Notes under the pieces: model-generated
What the model was told of the DNA's origin: nothing
Database searches by the model: none
The model's input: the letters and a program-made list of their open reading frames with translations, nothing else
Made by a program: the position numbers and the translations under genes
Part shown: piece after piece, positions 26,809 through 35,460 of the stretch
Numbering within the stretch: position 1 is the first letter of the stretch
Layout of the letters: each line of letters opens with the position of its first letter
DNA from: ZC4RG30 sp049841155
Lineage (GTDB): Bacteria; Pseudomonadota; Gammaproteobacteria; Steroidobacterales; Steroidobacteraceae
Reading direction: 5' to 3'
Assembly: GCA_049841155.1 (NCBI GenBank)
Contig: JASGHI010000003.1
Coordinates: forward strand, 496,001-560,000
DNA length: 64,000 nucleotides

Positions 26809-27405
26809 TCAGCCGGCTGGCTTGGCAGAGTTGGGATACCAGAAGCGCAGGTGGCAGTTCTCGCAGGCCTCGTCGATAGCGCCGCCTGCATTGAGGAAGG
26901 CGTCGGCATCGTGCTTGTCGATGGTGGGAAGCAGTTCGCCAGTGGCCGACTGCAGCGCCAGTGCAAAGGCATTGAAGGCCGCGCGCTCCTTTTCGACGGC
27001 TTCATTGGCCTGATCGGGGGTGTAGTCCCCGTCCCCACTGGGATTGATGAGCTTCTGTCCCGGATGGCCGACGGGACGGCCTTCGGTGACCAGCAGGTTG
27101 GAAGCTTCCATCAGCATCACGGCCTTGGCGCGCAGCGCCTCCCAGTCCTCGTCGGTCTTCGGATTGGTATCCCCTCCCACTGCACCCCAGAGCTGGGCGG
27201 AGAGAGGATCCACGAAGTAGTGCATGAGGTCTATCACGCTGGCTACGGGCTTGAGCCCGCCGGGCAGCGTGCCTGCTGGCGGTGCAGGAGGCGGTGCCTT
27301 TGCCACGGAAGCCGCTTCGTTGGACCCGCTGCACGCGGAAAGCGCAAACAGTAAAGCTGCCGGCCCGACGACTGTCAGGCCTGGGATGATACGCAGGAAT
27401 TTCAT
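26809..27405 (-). CDS. periplasmic lipoprotein with c-type heme motif (cytochrome c'-like)
   Basis: A 198-residue protein. The signal ends in a lipobox (LLFALSAC, cysteine 25), then a proline/alanine linker and a helical domain with a single CENCH heme site 20 residues from the C-terminus followed by LRFWYP. One heme near the end of a four-helix protein is the layout of cytochrome c' relatives; LMEASNLLVTEGRP and AFNAFALALQSATGELLPTID fit the helices. Role unknown, possibly redox or gas sensing at the membrane. It lies between merR and tRNA-Pro on the same strand. Confidence 0.72.
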   Translation of the reverse strand: MKFLRIIPGLTVVGPAALLFALSACSGSNEAASVAKAPPPAPPAGTLPGGLKPVASVIDLMHYFVDPLSAQLWGAVGGDTNPKTDEDWEALRAKAVMLMEASNLLVTEGRPVGHPGQKLINPSGDGDYTPDQANEAVEKERAAFNAFALALQSATGELLPTIDKHDADAFLNAGGAIDEACENCHLRFWYPNSAKPAG

Positions 27406-27424
27406 CGTTGCCCCGATGCCGCGA

Positions 27425-27781
27425 TCAGCGGCGGAGAATCTTCAGCACTTCTTCCAGTTCGACACGAATCTGGCGCACGATCTGCTGGCTCTGGCTCACA
27501 TCACTGCGCGCCTCTTCGCCTTCAAGTTTCTGCCTGGCACCACTGATTGTAAAGCCCTGCTCATAGAGCAGGCTGCGGATCTGCCGAATGACGATGACAT
27601 CTTGACGCTGGTAGTAACGGCGGTTGCCGCGGCGCTTTACGGGCTTGAGCTGCGGGAACTCCTGTTCCCAGTAACGCAGCACGTGCGGCTTCACGCCGCA
27701 AAGTTCGCTGACTTCGCCGATGGTGAAATAACGCTTGCCGGGAATCGCCGGCAGTTCGTTATTGTTCCGGGCTTCCAGCAT
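27425..27781 (-). CDS. MerR-family transcriptional regulator linked to ihfA
   Basis: A 118-residue protein. The N-terminal winged helix (KRYFTIGEVSELCGVKPHVLRYWEQEFPQLKP, NRRYYQRQDVIVIRQI) is followed by a short helical dimerisation tail. There are no C-terminal metal-binding cysteines. A MerR protein of this type follows ihfA in many gammaproteobacteria; its targets are not known to me. It overlaps the end of ihfA by 23 bases. Confidence 0.9.
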   Translation of the reverse strand: MLEARNNNELPAIPGKRYFTIGEVSELCGVKPHVLRYWEQEFPQLKPVKRRGNRRYYQRQDVIVIRQIRSLLYEQGFTISGARQKLEGEEARSDVSQSQQIVRQIRVELEEVLKILRR

Positions 27782-28061
27782 ATGCCTCTACACGCGCCTT
27801 GAGTTTTTGTCCGGGACGGAAGGTCACGACACGCCGCGCGCTGATCGGAATCTCCTCGCCGGTTTTGGGATTGCGGCCGGGCCGCTGGTTCTTGTCGCGC
27901 AGATCGAAATTGCCGAAGCCTGAAAGCTTGACCTGTGCGCCGCTGGAGAGTGCGCCGCGCACTTCCTCGAAGAACAAGTCCACCAGTTCGCGCGCCTCGC
28001 GTTTGTTGAGGCCGAGCTGGTTGAACAGTGCTTCGGCGATTTCCGCTTTCGTCAAAGCCAT
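27759..28061 (-). CDS. ihfA: integration host factor subunit alpha
   Basis: A 100-residue DNA-bending protein of the HU/IHF family. LTKAEIAEALFNQLGLNKREA starts it, the arm signature GFGNFDLRDKNQRPGRNPKTGEE carries the intercalating proline, and ARRVVTFRPGQKLK closes it. It pairs with IhfB, which is not in this window. ATG 28061 is chosen over a GTG one codon earlier. It follows pheT by six bases in the usual pheST-ihfA order. Confidence 0.96.
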   Translation of the reverse strand: MALTKAEIAEALFNQLGLNKREARELVDLFFEEVRGALSSGAQVKLSGFGNFDLRDKNQRPGRNPKTGEEIPISARRVVTFRPGQKLKARVEAYAGSPEQ

Positions 28062-28067
28062 CACTTC

Positions 28068-30446
28068 CTAGTCCCTGATCTTCGCACCGAAACTGCGGTC
28101 GAGGTCGGCGGCAACGGCCGCCATGAGACCATCGGCCTCGTCATCTTTGAGAGTGCGATTATTATCTTGGAAAATCAAGCCCAAAGCGATGCTTTTTCGT
28201 GTTGGTTCTATGCCTGGGCCCTGATAGAGATCAAAGACCCGGATATCGCGCAGCAGGCTCCCTGCGGCAACACTAACACGATCCAAGATGGCGCTTAAAG
28301 GCGTGGCCTCAGGAATGGTGATGGAGAGGTCCCGGCGCACCTGCGGATAGCGCGAAACCGGCGTCAGCTGCGGCAGCGGCGCTTCCAGTGCCGGAATTAT
28401 GTCCAATTCGAACAGCAGGCAGGTGCCGGCAAAACCCAGCTCCGCGGCCAGCGAAGGATGCAGCTCGCCCAGCGAGCCCACGCGCGCGCCACCGCGCAGG
28501 ATGGCGGCGCTGCGGCCCGGATGCAGGCAGGCGATCTCGGCCGCCTCCCAGTTCAACGTCGCGCCAGGTCCGGCCAGCGCGAGCACCGCGCCGACATCGG
28601 ACTTGGCGTCGAAGAAATCCACGCTGGCGCGCGCACTGCCCCACTGTTCCGGCAGACGCGCTCCGGTGGCAAGGCCGGCCACGCGCCGCACTTCGCGCAC
28701 GCCTGCTCCTTCGCGCAGGAACACTGCGCCGCATTCGAACAGCCGCACGCGGTCCTGCTGCCGGTTGAGGTTTTCGAGCGCGGTCTTGATGAGGCCGGGC
28801 CACAGCGACACGCGCATCACCGACAGATCCGCGGCGATGGGGTTCGCGAGCCGGATACCCGATGCTTGAGGGAACAGCCTCTGCTGCAATGCCGGGTCGA
28901 CGAAGGTGTAGCTCAGCACTTCCTGGTAGCCGCGGCCCACCAGCGTATCGAGCAGCGCGCGTTCGTCCACCACTGATTCGGGCCGGCGCCTGAACTGCTG
29001 CGGCAGGGCCTTGGGTGCTTCGGGTATCTGGTCGTAGCCGATGATGCGCATGGCCTCTTCGGCAAGATCGGCTTCCAGCGTGATGTCGAAGCGCCAGCTC
29101 GGCGGCGTGACACGCCAGCCGTCGCCGGTGGCTTCCACCTGCATCTGCAGCGCGTGCAATGCGCCTTCCACCTGTGCAGGCGGCAGCTCGACACCCACCA
29201 GCTGGCGCAGGCGCGAGCGGCGCAATGTGACCGGCGCGCGTGCCGGCAATGCAGCAGGTTCGAACTGTTCGACGATGGGTCCGGCCGCGCCGCCCGCGAT
29301 CGCAAGCAGCAGTGCCGTGGCGCGTTCCATGGCGCGATGCTGGCCATGCGGATCCACGCCGCGTTCGAAGCGCTGGCTGGAATCGGTCTGCAATCCATGG
29401 CGGCGCGCGCGGCCGTTGATGGCGTCGGGGGCGAAGAAAGCCGCCTCGAGCAGGATGTCGCTGGCCTCCTCGGTGATCGAGGTGCCCTCGCCGCCCATGA
29501 TGCCGGCAAGGCCGATGATGCGTTCGCGGTCCGCGATCACCAGCGTGTCGCCATCGAGCACGACATCGCGGCCGTCGAGCAATTTCAGCGGCTCGCCCTG
29601 ACGCGCCATGCGCACGCGCAGCTCGCCGGCGAGGCGCGTGCGGTCGTAGGCGTGCATGGGCTGTCCCAGTTCGAGCATCACGAAGTTGGTGACGTCCACC
29701 GCGGGACTGATGGCGCGCAGTCCGCTGCGGCGCAGCCGCTCGCGCAGCCAGGCCGGCGAACGGACGCGGTTGTTCACGCCCTTCAGCACCCGCGTGAGCA
29801 GGCGCGGCGCACCGCGCGGGGCATCGACAAAGGAAGGATGGGTGGCGTCGATGGCCGCCGGCACCGCAGCGACCTCGGGGCCGGTGATGGCACCGCCCGT
29901 CAGCGCAGCCACCTCGCGGGCCAGGCCCTGTACCGACAGCGCGTCGCCGCGATTCGGATACACCTTGAGCTCGATCACCGGATCGTCGAGATCCAGGTAC
30001 TGGCGCAGGCTGGCGCCCGGCGGCGCATCGGCGGCCAGTTCGATGATGCCCTCATGCGCGGTGGAAAGACCCAGTTCGCGCGCCGAGCACAGCATGCCGG
30101 CGGATTCCACGCCGCGCAGCTTCGCCGCCTTGATGTTGAGGTCGCCCGGCAGCACGGCGCCCACCTGCGCCAGCGCCGTCTTCAGGCCAGGGCGTGCATT
30201 GGGTGCGCCGCAGACGATCTGCAGCGGCGCACCGCTGCCCGCCGAGACCTTGCACACCTGCAGCTTGTCCGCCTGCGGATGCGGCTGGGCCTCGAGGATC
30301 TCGGCGACGACCACGCCGCTGAAGGGCGGCGCCGCGACTTCCGAGCCCTCGACTTCGAATCCGGAGAACGTGAGCCGGCGCGCCAGCTCCTCCGCAGACC
30401 AGGGAACGGCAACCCAATCTTTGAGCCAGGAAAGCGGCAGTTTCAT
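28068..30446 (-). CDS. pheT: phenylalanyl-tRNA synthetase beta subunit
   Basis: A 792-residue beta subunit. An N-terminal tRNA-binding (EMAP-like) domain (AEILEAQPHPQADKLQVCKV, VCGAPNARPGL), the B3/4 editing domain, B5 and a catalytic-like core are followed by the C-terminal ferredoxin-fold anticodon-binding domain (SRYPQVRRDLSITI, SIALGLIFQDNNRTLKDDEA). Normal length. It lies 11 bases downstream of pheS and forms the alpha2-beta2 enzyme with it. Confidence 0.97.
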   Translation of the reverse strand: MKLPLSWLKDWVAVPWSAEELARRLTFSGFEVEGSEVAAPPFSGVVVAEILEAQPHPQADKLQVCKVSAGSGAPLQIVCGAPNARPGLKTALAQVGAVLPGDLNIKAAKLRGVESAGMLCSARELGLSTAHEGIIELAADAPPGASLRQYLDLDDPVIELKVYPNRGDALSVQGLAREVAALTGGAITGPEVAAVPAAIDATHPSFVDAPRGAPRLLTRVLKGVNNRVRSPAWLRERLRRSGLRAISPAVDVTNFVMLELGQPMHAYDRTRLAGELRVRMARQGEPLKLLDGRDVVLDGDTLVIADRERIIGLAGIMGGEGTSITEEASDILLEAAFFAPDAINGRARRHGLQTDSSQRFERGVDPHGQHRAMERATALLLAIAGGAAGPIVEQFEPAALPARAPVTLRRSRLRQLVGVELPPAQVEGALHALQMQVEATGDGWRVTPPSWRFDITLEADLAEEAMRIIGYDQIPEAPKALPQQFRRRPESVVDERALLDTLVGRGYQEVLSYTFVDPALQQRLFPQASGIRLANPIAADLSVMRVSLWPGLIKTALENLNRQQDRVRLFECGAVFLREGAGVREVRRVAGLATGARLPEQWGSARASVDFFDAKSDVGAVLALAGPGATLNWEAAEIACLHPGRSAAILRGGARVGSLGELHPSLAAELGFAGTCLLFELDIIPALEAPLPQLTPVSRYPQVRRDLSITIPEATPLSAILDRVSVAAGSLLRDIRVFDLYQGPGIEPTRKSIALGLIFQDNNRTLKDDEADGLMAAVAADLDRSFGAKIRD

Positions 30447-30457
30447 CTGTTGCTCCG

Positions 30458-31501
30458 CTATCCGCCGCGGAACTGCCGCAGGAAGCGCAGGTCGTTCTCG
30501 AAGAACAGGCGCAGGTCGTTCACGCCGTAGCGGAGCATGGCGAGCCGGTCGATGCCCATGCCGAAGGCGTAGCCGGTGTACTGCTGCGGATTGACGTCAC
30601 AGGCCTCGAGCACATTCGGGTGCACCATGCCGCAGCCCAGCACCTCGATCCAGCCGGTGTGTTTGCACAACCGGCAGCCCTTGCCGCCGCATTCGACACA
30701 GGTGATGTCCACCTCTGCGCCCGGTTCGACGAAGGGGAAGTACGAAGGCCGCAGGCGCATGGCGAGGTCGCGCTCGAAGAACGCTTCCATGAAGCCGTGC
30801 AGGATGGACTTGAGGTTGGCGAAGCTCACGTCGGTATCCACCAGCAGGCCTTCCACCTGGTGGAACATGGGCGTGTGCGTGGCATCCGAATCCACGCGAT
30901 AGACGCGGCCCGGCGCGATGACGGCGAGCGGCAGCTTGCCGGCAGCGGCCCGCAGGCTGCGGATCTGTACCGGAGAGGTATGTGTGCGCAGCAGCGCGCC
31001 CTCGGGTGCATCACCCTTCTGGATGTAGAAGGTGTCGTGCAGCGCGCGCGCCGGATGATCGGGCGGATGGTTCAACGCCGTGAAGTTGTGGAAATCGTCT
31101 TCGATCTCCGGACCCTGCGCGACGGTGAAGCCCACGTCCCGGAACAGTTGCTCGATGCGCAGGCGCGCGCGCGTTACGGGATGCAGGCCGCCCGGCTCTT
31201 CGCCCCGCCCCGGCAGCGTGACGTCGATGCGGCCGGCGGTGAGCTTACGCTCGATCTCACGCGCCTCGAGCTCTGCGCGTCGCGCGTCGATGGCTTCCTG
31301 TACGGCGACCTTGGCCTCGTTGATGCGCGCCCCGGCGGCGGGGCGCTCGGCCGCCGGCAGTGTGCCCAGCTGCTTGAGCTGCTCGGTGAGCAAGCCCTTC
31401 TTCCCCAGCCAGTGCACGCGCACCTCGTCGAGGCGCGCAAGGTCGGCGCTCGCGGCAGTTTCCGCGAGCGCGCGCCCGGTCAGGTCGGAGAGGGATTCCA
31501 T
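30458..31501 (-). CDS. pheS: phenylalanyl-tRNA synthetase alpha subunit
   Basis: A 347-residue class II synthetase subunit: N-terminal coiled coil, motif 1 (FTVAQGPEIEDDFHNFTALN), motif 2 (THTSPVQIRSL, GRVYRVDSDATHTPMFHQVEG) and motif 3 (GYAFGMGIDRLAMLRYG). A CVECGGKGCRLC four-cysteine cluster is present, as in other PheS of this group. ATG 31501 with GAGGTGG upstream is preferred over GTG 31510. Confidence 0.97.
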   Translation of the reverse strand: MESLSDLTGRALAETAASADLARLDEVRVHWLGKKGLLTEQLKQLGTLPAAERPAAGARINEAKVAVQEAIDARRAELEAREIERKLTAGRIDVTLPGRGEEPGGLHPVTRARLRIEQLFRDVGFTVAQGPEIEDDFHNFTALNHPPDHPARALHDTFYIQKGDAPEGALLRTHTSPVQIRSLRAAAGKLPLAVIAPGRVYRVDSDATHTPMFHQVEGLLVDTDVSFANLKSILHGFMEAFFERDLAMRLRPSYFPFVEPGAEVDITCVECGGKGCRLCKHTGWIEVLGCGMVHPNVLEACDVNPQQYTGYAFGMGIDRLAMLRYGVNDLRLFFENDLRFLRQFRGG

Positions 31502-31533
31502 GGCCGCCACCTCAAGCGCGAACGCTCAAGGCG

Positions 31534-31896
31534 TCAGGCGGCCTTGAGCTGCGCCTTGGCCTGTTCGCAGACCGCTGCAAACGCCGCCGCGTCATGCACG
31601 GCGAGCTCGGCCAGCACCTTGCGGTCGATCTCGACCTGGGCCTTGAGCAGGCCGTTGATCAGGCGGCTGTACGACAGGCCATGCTCGCGGGCCGCGGCAT
31701 TGATGCGCGCGATCCACAGCGCGCGGAACTCGCGCTTCTTCGCGCGGCGGTCGCGGTAGGCATACTGCCCGGCCTTGATGACCGCCTGCTTGGCGGCGCG
31801 GAAGACCTTGCGGCGGGCGTTGTAATAGCCCTTGGCCTTGGAAAGAACTTTCTTGTGACGGCGTCCGGCAATGACGCCACGCTTGACTCGTGCCAT
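31534..31896 (-). CDS. rplT: 50S ribosomal protein L20
   Basis: A 120-residue basic protein with the full L20 sequence (ARVKRGVIAGRRHKKVLSKA, KGYYNARRKVFRAAKQAV, YRDRRAKKREFRALWIARIN). It binds 23S rRNA early in assembly and in E. coli also represses rpmI-rplT by binding the leader. It lies 27 bases downstream of rpmI. Confidence 0.98.
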   Translation of the reverse strand: MARVKRGVIAGRRHKKVLSKAKGYYNARRKVFRAAKQAVIKAGQYAYRDRRAKKREFRALWIARINAAAREHGLSYSRLINGLLKAQVEIDRKVLAELAVHDAAAFAAVCEQAKAQLKAA

Positions 31897-31923
31897 GGTT
31901 TATTTCCTCGCGTTGACGTCGTT

Positions 31924-32124
31924 TCAGGAGTTCGGCAGCAGCTGGGTCAGCCGGCCGACATCGCTCTCGTGCACGAGGCTGGAGCCGCCGGAACGCAGCT
32001 GGCGCTTGGTCTTGCGAGGCTTGTGGCCGAGGTTGTGGCGACGGCCGGAGGAATAGGCTTTGAACCCTTTGGCGGTTTTGCGAAAACGCTTCGCTGCCGC
32101 CCGGTTCGTCTTGAGCTTGGGCAT
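31924..32124 (-). CDS. rpmI: 50S ribosomal protein L35
   Basis: A 66-residue basic protein, MPKLKTNRAAAKRFRKTAKG onward, with the normal L35 pattern and length. ATG 32124 is chosen; a TTG nine bases upstream would add three residues. It sits between infC and rplT. The 106-base leader upstream contains small hairpins (CATGGC/GCCATG near 32162-32182; GCACC/GGTGC near 32208-32221), a possible site for L20 feedback, though this is inference. Confidence 0.97.
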   Translation of the reverse strand: MPKLKTNRAAAKRFRKTAKGFKAYSSGRRHNLGHKPRKTKRQLRSGGSSLVHESDVGRLTQLLPNS

Positions 32125-32230
32125 GACGATCAATCTCCTGTTGTGTAGCCCCGTTCACAAACATGGCAGAACATCCGCCATGCCGCTTACGGGCGGATCG
32201 CCTCGCGCACCTTGCGGTGCTTGAAGGCGA

Positions 32231-32752
32231 TCACTTCTTTTTCGGCGAAAACACCATGACCATCTGCCGGCCTTCCATCAGCGGGTTCTGTTCGACCACC
32301 GCGTGTTCCGCGAGGTCGCCCTGCACCCGTGTCAGGAGCTTGCGGCCGATATCCTGGTGCGCCATCTCACGGCCACGGAACCTCAGGGTTACCTTGGCCT
32401 TGTCACCCTCGGTCAGGAATCGGATCAGATTACGCAGCTTGACCTGGTAATCCGCCTCATCCGTACCGGGACGAAACTTCACTTCCTTGACCTGGATCTG
32501 CTTCTGCTTGCGCTTGGCAGAGTGGGCTTTCTTGTTCTGTTCGAACAGGTACTTGCCGAAATCCATCACCCGGACCACTGGCGGCTCGGCGGTGGGCGAA
32601 ACCTCCACCAGGTCGAGCTGTGCATCCAGGGCCAGTTGCAGTGCCTGGGCGCGGGTCATCACGCCTGCCTGCCCGCCATCCGCGTCGATCACGCGCAACT
32701 GCGGCGCGGTGATCTCTTCATTGCGACGGATGCGCTTCGATGATGTAGCTAT
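32231..32752 (-). CDS. infC: translation initiation factor IF-3, ATA start
   Basis: A 173-residue factor that blocks subunit joining and checks start codons. The N-domain (RIRRNEEITAPQLRVIDADG, LVEVSPTAEPPVVRVMDFGKY), linker (KKAHSAKRKQKQIQVKEVKFRP) and C-domain (GREMAHQDIGRKLL) are complete. The only in-frame start giving the conserved N-terminus is ATA at 32752, seven bases after a perfect GGGAGGA; the codon two before it is the thrS TGA. ATG-only gene calling would truncate it to a TTG at 32698. IF-3 discriminates against such codons, so autoregulation as in E. coli (AUU start) is expected. Confidence 0.93.
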   Translation of the reverse strand: MATSSKRIRRNEEITAPQLRVIDADGGQAGVMTRAQALQLALDAQLDLVEVSPTAEPPVVRVMDFGKYLFEQNKKAHSAKRKQKQIQVKEVKFRPGTDEADYQVKLRNLIRFLTEGDKAKVTLRFRGREMAHQDIGRKLLTRVQGDLAEHAVVEQNPLMEGRQMVMVFSPKKK

Positions 32753-32755
32753 AAA

Positions 32756-34684
32756 TCAATCCTCCCAAAAGGCACGCCCGCGACTGTCCCGGTCGATGCG
32801 CAGGCGTTCGATGAACGTTGCCAGCGGCATCGTGCCCAGGTCCTTGCCGTCGCGGGTGCGCACGGAAACCAGGTTCGCTGCAACTTCCTTGTCGCCCGCT
32901 ACCACGAGGTAGGGGACGCGCTGCAGCGTGTGCTCGCGGATTTTAAAGCCCACTTTTTCGTTCCGCAAGTCAGAGATGGCCCGAAATCCCTGATTCTTAA
33001 GGCCTTCTGTCAGCGACTCCACGTAGGAGGATTGACGGTCCGTGATTCCCATCACCACGCACTGCACCGGGGCCAGCCAGGTGGGCAGCCGGCCCGCGTG
33101 ATGTTCGAGCAGGATGGCGAAAAAACGCTCCAGCGAGCCAAAAATGGCGCGGTGCAGCATGACCGGTGTCTGCTTCTGGCCAGCCTCGTCGATGTAGTGG
33201 GCGCCCAGCCGGCCCGGCATGTTCAGGTCCACCTGCAGCGTGCCGCATTGCCAATCCCGGCCGATGGCGTCGCGCAGCACGAATTCCAGCTTGGGACCGT
33301 AGAAGGCGCCCTCGCCCTTGTTCAGCGTGAATTCGATGCCGGCGGCGACGGCCGCGGCCTTCAGCGCGGCCTCGGCCTGGTCCCAGACGGCATCGGCGCC
33401 CACGCGCTGCGGTGGCCGGTCCGAGAATTTGATGCGCACGTCGTCGAAGCCGAAATCCCGGTAGATGTCGAGGATCAGCTGCGTGACCTTCACCGACTCT
33501 TCGGTGATCTGCGACGGCTGGATGAACAGGTGCGCGTCATCCTGCGTGAAGGCGCGCACACGCATCAGGCCGTGCAGCGCGCCCGAGGGCTCGTAGCGAT
33601 GCACCTTGCCGAACTCGGCAAAGCGCAGCGGCAGGTCGCGGTAGCTCCTGATGCCCTGCTTGAAGATCTGCACATGGCCCGGGCAGTTCATGGGCTTGAT
33701 GGCGTACAGCCGCTCGTCCGGCGTGCGCGTCAGGAACATGTTCTCGCCGAACTTTTCGAGGTGGCCGGACTGCTGCCACAGCGAGACATCCATGATCTCC
33801 GGCGCGTTGACCTCCTCGAAGCCTGCCTTCGCCTGCACCTCGCGCATGTAGGCGATGAGGCGCTGGAACACGCTCCAGCCCTTGGGGTGCCAGAACACGG
33901 CGCCCGGCGCCTCCTCCTGCATATGGAACAGGTCCAGCTCGCGGCCGATCTTGCGGTGGTCGCGCTTCTCGGCCTCTTCCAGCCGGTGCAGGTAGTCCTT
34001 GAGATCCTTCTCGTTCGTCCAGGCGGTGCCGTAGATGCGCTGGAGCATCTCGTTGCGGTGGTCGCCGCGCCAGTAGGCGCCAGCCACCTTCATCAGCTTG
34101 AAGGCCTTGAGCTTGCCCGTGGAGGGCACGTGCGGGCCACGGCACAGGTCTTCCCAGTCGCCCTGGCCGTAGAGGCCGATGGGCTCGCCGGCGGGGATGC
34201 TGGCGATGATCTCGGCCTTGTACTTCTCGCCCATGCCGAGGAAGTGCTGCACGGCGGTATCGCGCGGCAATTCGCGGCGCTTCACGGGCAGGTCGGCCTT
34301 GGCGAGCTCGCCCATGCGCTGCTCGATCTTCGCCAGGTCCTCCGGCGTGAAGGGCCGCGAATAGGCGAAGTCGTAGTAGAAGCCGTCCTCGATCACCGGG
34401 CCGATGGTCACCTGCGCTTCCGGATACAGCTGCTTCACGGCCTGCGCCAGCAGGTGCGCCGTGGAGTGGCGGATCACGTCGAGGCCCTCCGGATCCTTGT
34501 CCGTGACGATGGCGAGCTCGGCGTCGCCGTCGATGAGGAAGGAGGTATCGACCACCTTGCCGTTGACGCGGCCGGCGAGCGCGGCCCGGGCCAGGCCCGC
34601 GCCGATGCTGGCTGCCACTTCGGCGACGGTCACCGGATGGTCAAAATTTTTCTTGCTGCCATCCGGCAGGGTAATGACGGGCAT
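32756..34684 (-). CDS. thrS: threonyl-tRNA synthetase
   Basis: A 642-residue class II synthetase. An N-terminal TGS domain (ITLPDGSKKNFDHPVTVAEV), the editing domain with zinc-type motifs (RHSTAHLLAQAV, GFYYDF), the catalytic core (IKPMNCPGHVQIFK, RFAEFGKVHRYEPSG, HRAIFGSLERF) and the anticodon-binding domain (VVMGITDRQSSYVE, DLRNEKVGFKIREHTLQRVPY) are all present. Normal length. First gene of the thrS-infC-rpmI-rplT-pheST-ihfA-merR run. Confidence 0.98.
   Translation of the reverse strand: MPVITLPDGSKKNFDHPVTVAEVAASIGAGLARAALAGRVNGKVVDTSFLIDGDAELAIVTDKDPEGLDVIRHSTAHLLAQAVKQLYPEAQVTIGPVIEDGFYYDFAYSRPFTPEDLAKIEQRMGELAKADLPVKRRELPRDTAVQHFLGMGEKYKAEIIASIPAGEPIGLYGQGDWEDLCRGPHVPSTGKLKAFKLMKVAGAYWRGDHRNEMLQRIYGTAWTNEKDLKDYLHRLEEAEKRDHRKIGRELDLFHMQEEAPGAVFWHPKGWSVFQRLIAYMREVQAKAGFEEVNAPEIMDVSLWQQSGHLEKFGENMFLTRTPDERLYAIKPMNCPGHVQIFKQGIRSYRDLPLRFAEFGKVHRYEPSGALHGLMRVRAFTQDDAHLFIQPSQITEESVKVTQLILDIYRDFGFDDVRIKFSDRPPQRVGADAVWDQAEAALKAAAVAAGIEFTLNKGEGAFYGPKLEFVLRDAIGRDWQCGTLQVDLNMPGRLGAHYIDEAGQKQTPVMLHRAIFGSLERFFAILLEHHAGRLPTWLAPVQCVVMGITDRQSSYVESLTEGLKNQGFRAISDLRNEKVGFKIREHTLQRVPYLVVAGDKEVAANLVSVRTRDGKDLGTMPLATFIERLRIDRDSRGRAFWED
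32760..32766 (-). promoter_or_regulatory. Strong Shine-Dalgarno deciding the infC ATA start
   Basis: GGGAGGA on the minus strand overlaps the last thrS codons and ends seven bases before ATA 32752. Neither an ATG nor a GTG is available in frame at that distance, so this site fixes the non-canonical start. Confidence 0.8.
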
Positions 34685-34697
34685 GGTTGTCTTGAGT

Positions 34698-34772
34698 TGG
34701 TAGTCGCGAGTGGGATCGAACCACCGACCACCTCCATGTCAAGGAGGTGCTCTACCACTGAGCTACGCGACT
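34698..34772 (-). tRNA. tRNA-Val (GAC anticodon)
   Basis: A 75-nt cloverleaf: acceptor AGTCGCG/CGCGACT, D-arm TAGCTCAGTGGTAGAGCA, anticodon stem CCTCC/GGAGG with loop TTGACAT (anticodon GAC), T-arm GGTGGTTCGATCCCACT, encoded CCA. It lies 13 bases upstream of thrS on the same strand, so it may share a promoter with the operon. Confidence 0.96.
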
Positions 34773-34857
34773 ACTGTTGACCACCACAGGGGCCCGGAAC
34801 GATACCGGCGTCCATTGTAACCCGCAAGGCCGCCGTAGCGGGTAGGATGAATCCGAA

Positions 34858-35451
34858 ATGGCCGTGACGCTCTATTACAACCCTCAGTCCCGCGCCCAGC
34901 TCGCCCGCTGGCTGCTCGAGGAAATCGGCATCCCCTACACCATCGCGCCCGTCGGCTACGAGGATGGTTCGATGCGCACGCCGGAGTTCCTCGCCATCAG
35001 TCCGCTGGGCAAGATCCCGGCCATCCTCGACGACGGCCAGGCGGTCAGCGAGCAGGCGGCCATCGCCATCCACCTGGCCGACAAATACAAGGCGCCGCAT
35101 GATCTGGCGCCGGCCATCGACGATCCGCAGCGCGGCGAATATCTGCGCTATATCGTCTTCAACGCCAACGTCGAGGCCGCGATGACGCAAAAATTCGCCG
35201 GCTTCGAAGTGAATCCCCGCCAGGCTGGCTGGGGCTCATACCAGCTCGTAGTCGATGTGCTTCAGAAATGGTTGAGCCGGGCTGATCCATGGCTGCTGGG
35301 CGAGCGATTCACCGCGGCCGATGTGGTTCTGGGCGGCGGACTCAACTATGCCGTGATGTTCGGCGCCTTCCCGGCGCTGCCGGAGTTCACGGCCTACACC
35401 GGGCGGCTGACGGCCCGGCCGGCGTTCCTGCGGGCACAGGCGCCAAGCTAG
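34858..35451 (+). CDS. glutathione S-transferase family protein
   Basis: A 197-residue cytosolic GST. The thioredoxin-like N-domain has LYYNPQSRAQLARWLLEEIG, the SNAIL/TRAP-like ISPLGKIPAILDDG with cis-proline, and VSEQAAIAIHLADKY. The helical C-domain has WLLGERFTAADVVLGGGL. The usual catalytic Tyr/Ser/Cys position is occupied by the N-P-Q-S segment, so Ser10 or Ser11 is a candidate. Substrate unknown. Convergent with the M13 peptidase gene, ten bases apart. Confidence 0.9.
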   Translation: MAVTLYYNPQSRAQLARWLLEEIGIPYTIAPVGYEDGSMRTPEFLAISPLGKIPAILDDGQAVSEQAAIAIHLADKYKAPHDLAPAIDDPQRGEYLRYIVFNANVEAAMTQKFAGFEVNPRQAGWGSYQLVVDVLQKWLSRADPWLLGERFTAADVVLGGGLNYAVMFGAFPALPEFTAYTGRLTARPAFLRAQAPS

Positions 35452-35460
35452 CGATGGCGC

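Noticed and set aside
32134..32230. Known riboswitch or full L20 leader pseudoknot before rpmI
   Set aside because: Only short hairpins are visible by eye and I could not establish the L20-binding fold, so it is mentioned only as a possibility under rpmI.
32930..34780. 616-codon open frame antisense to thrS
   Set aside because: Shadow of thrS; composition is typical of reverse-frame translation and it has no domain pattern.
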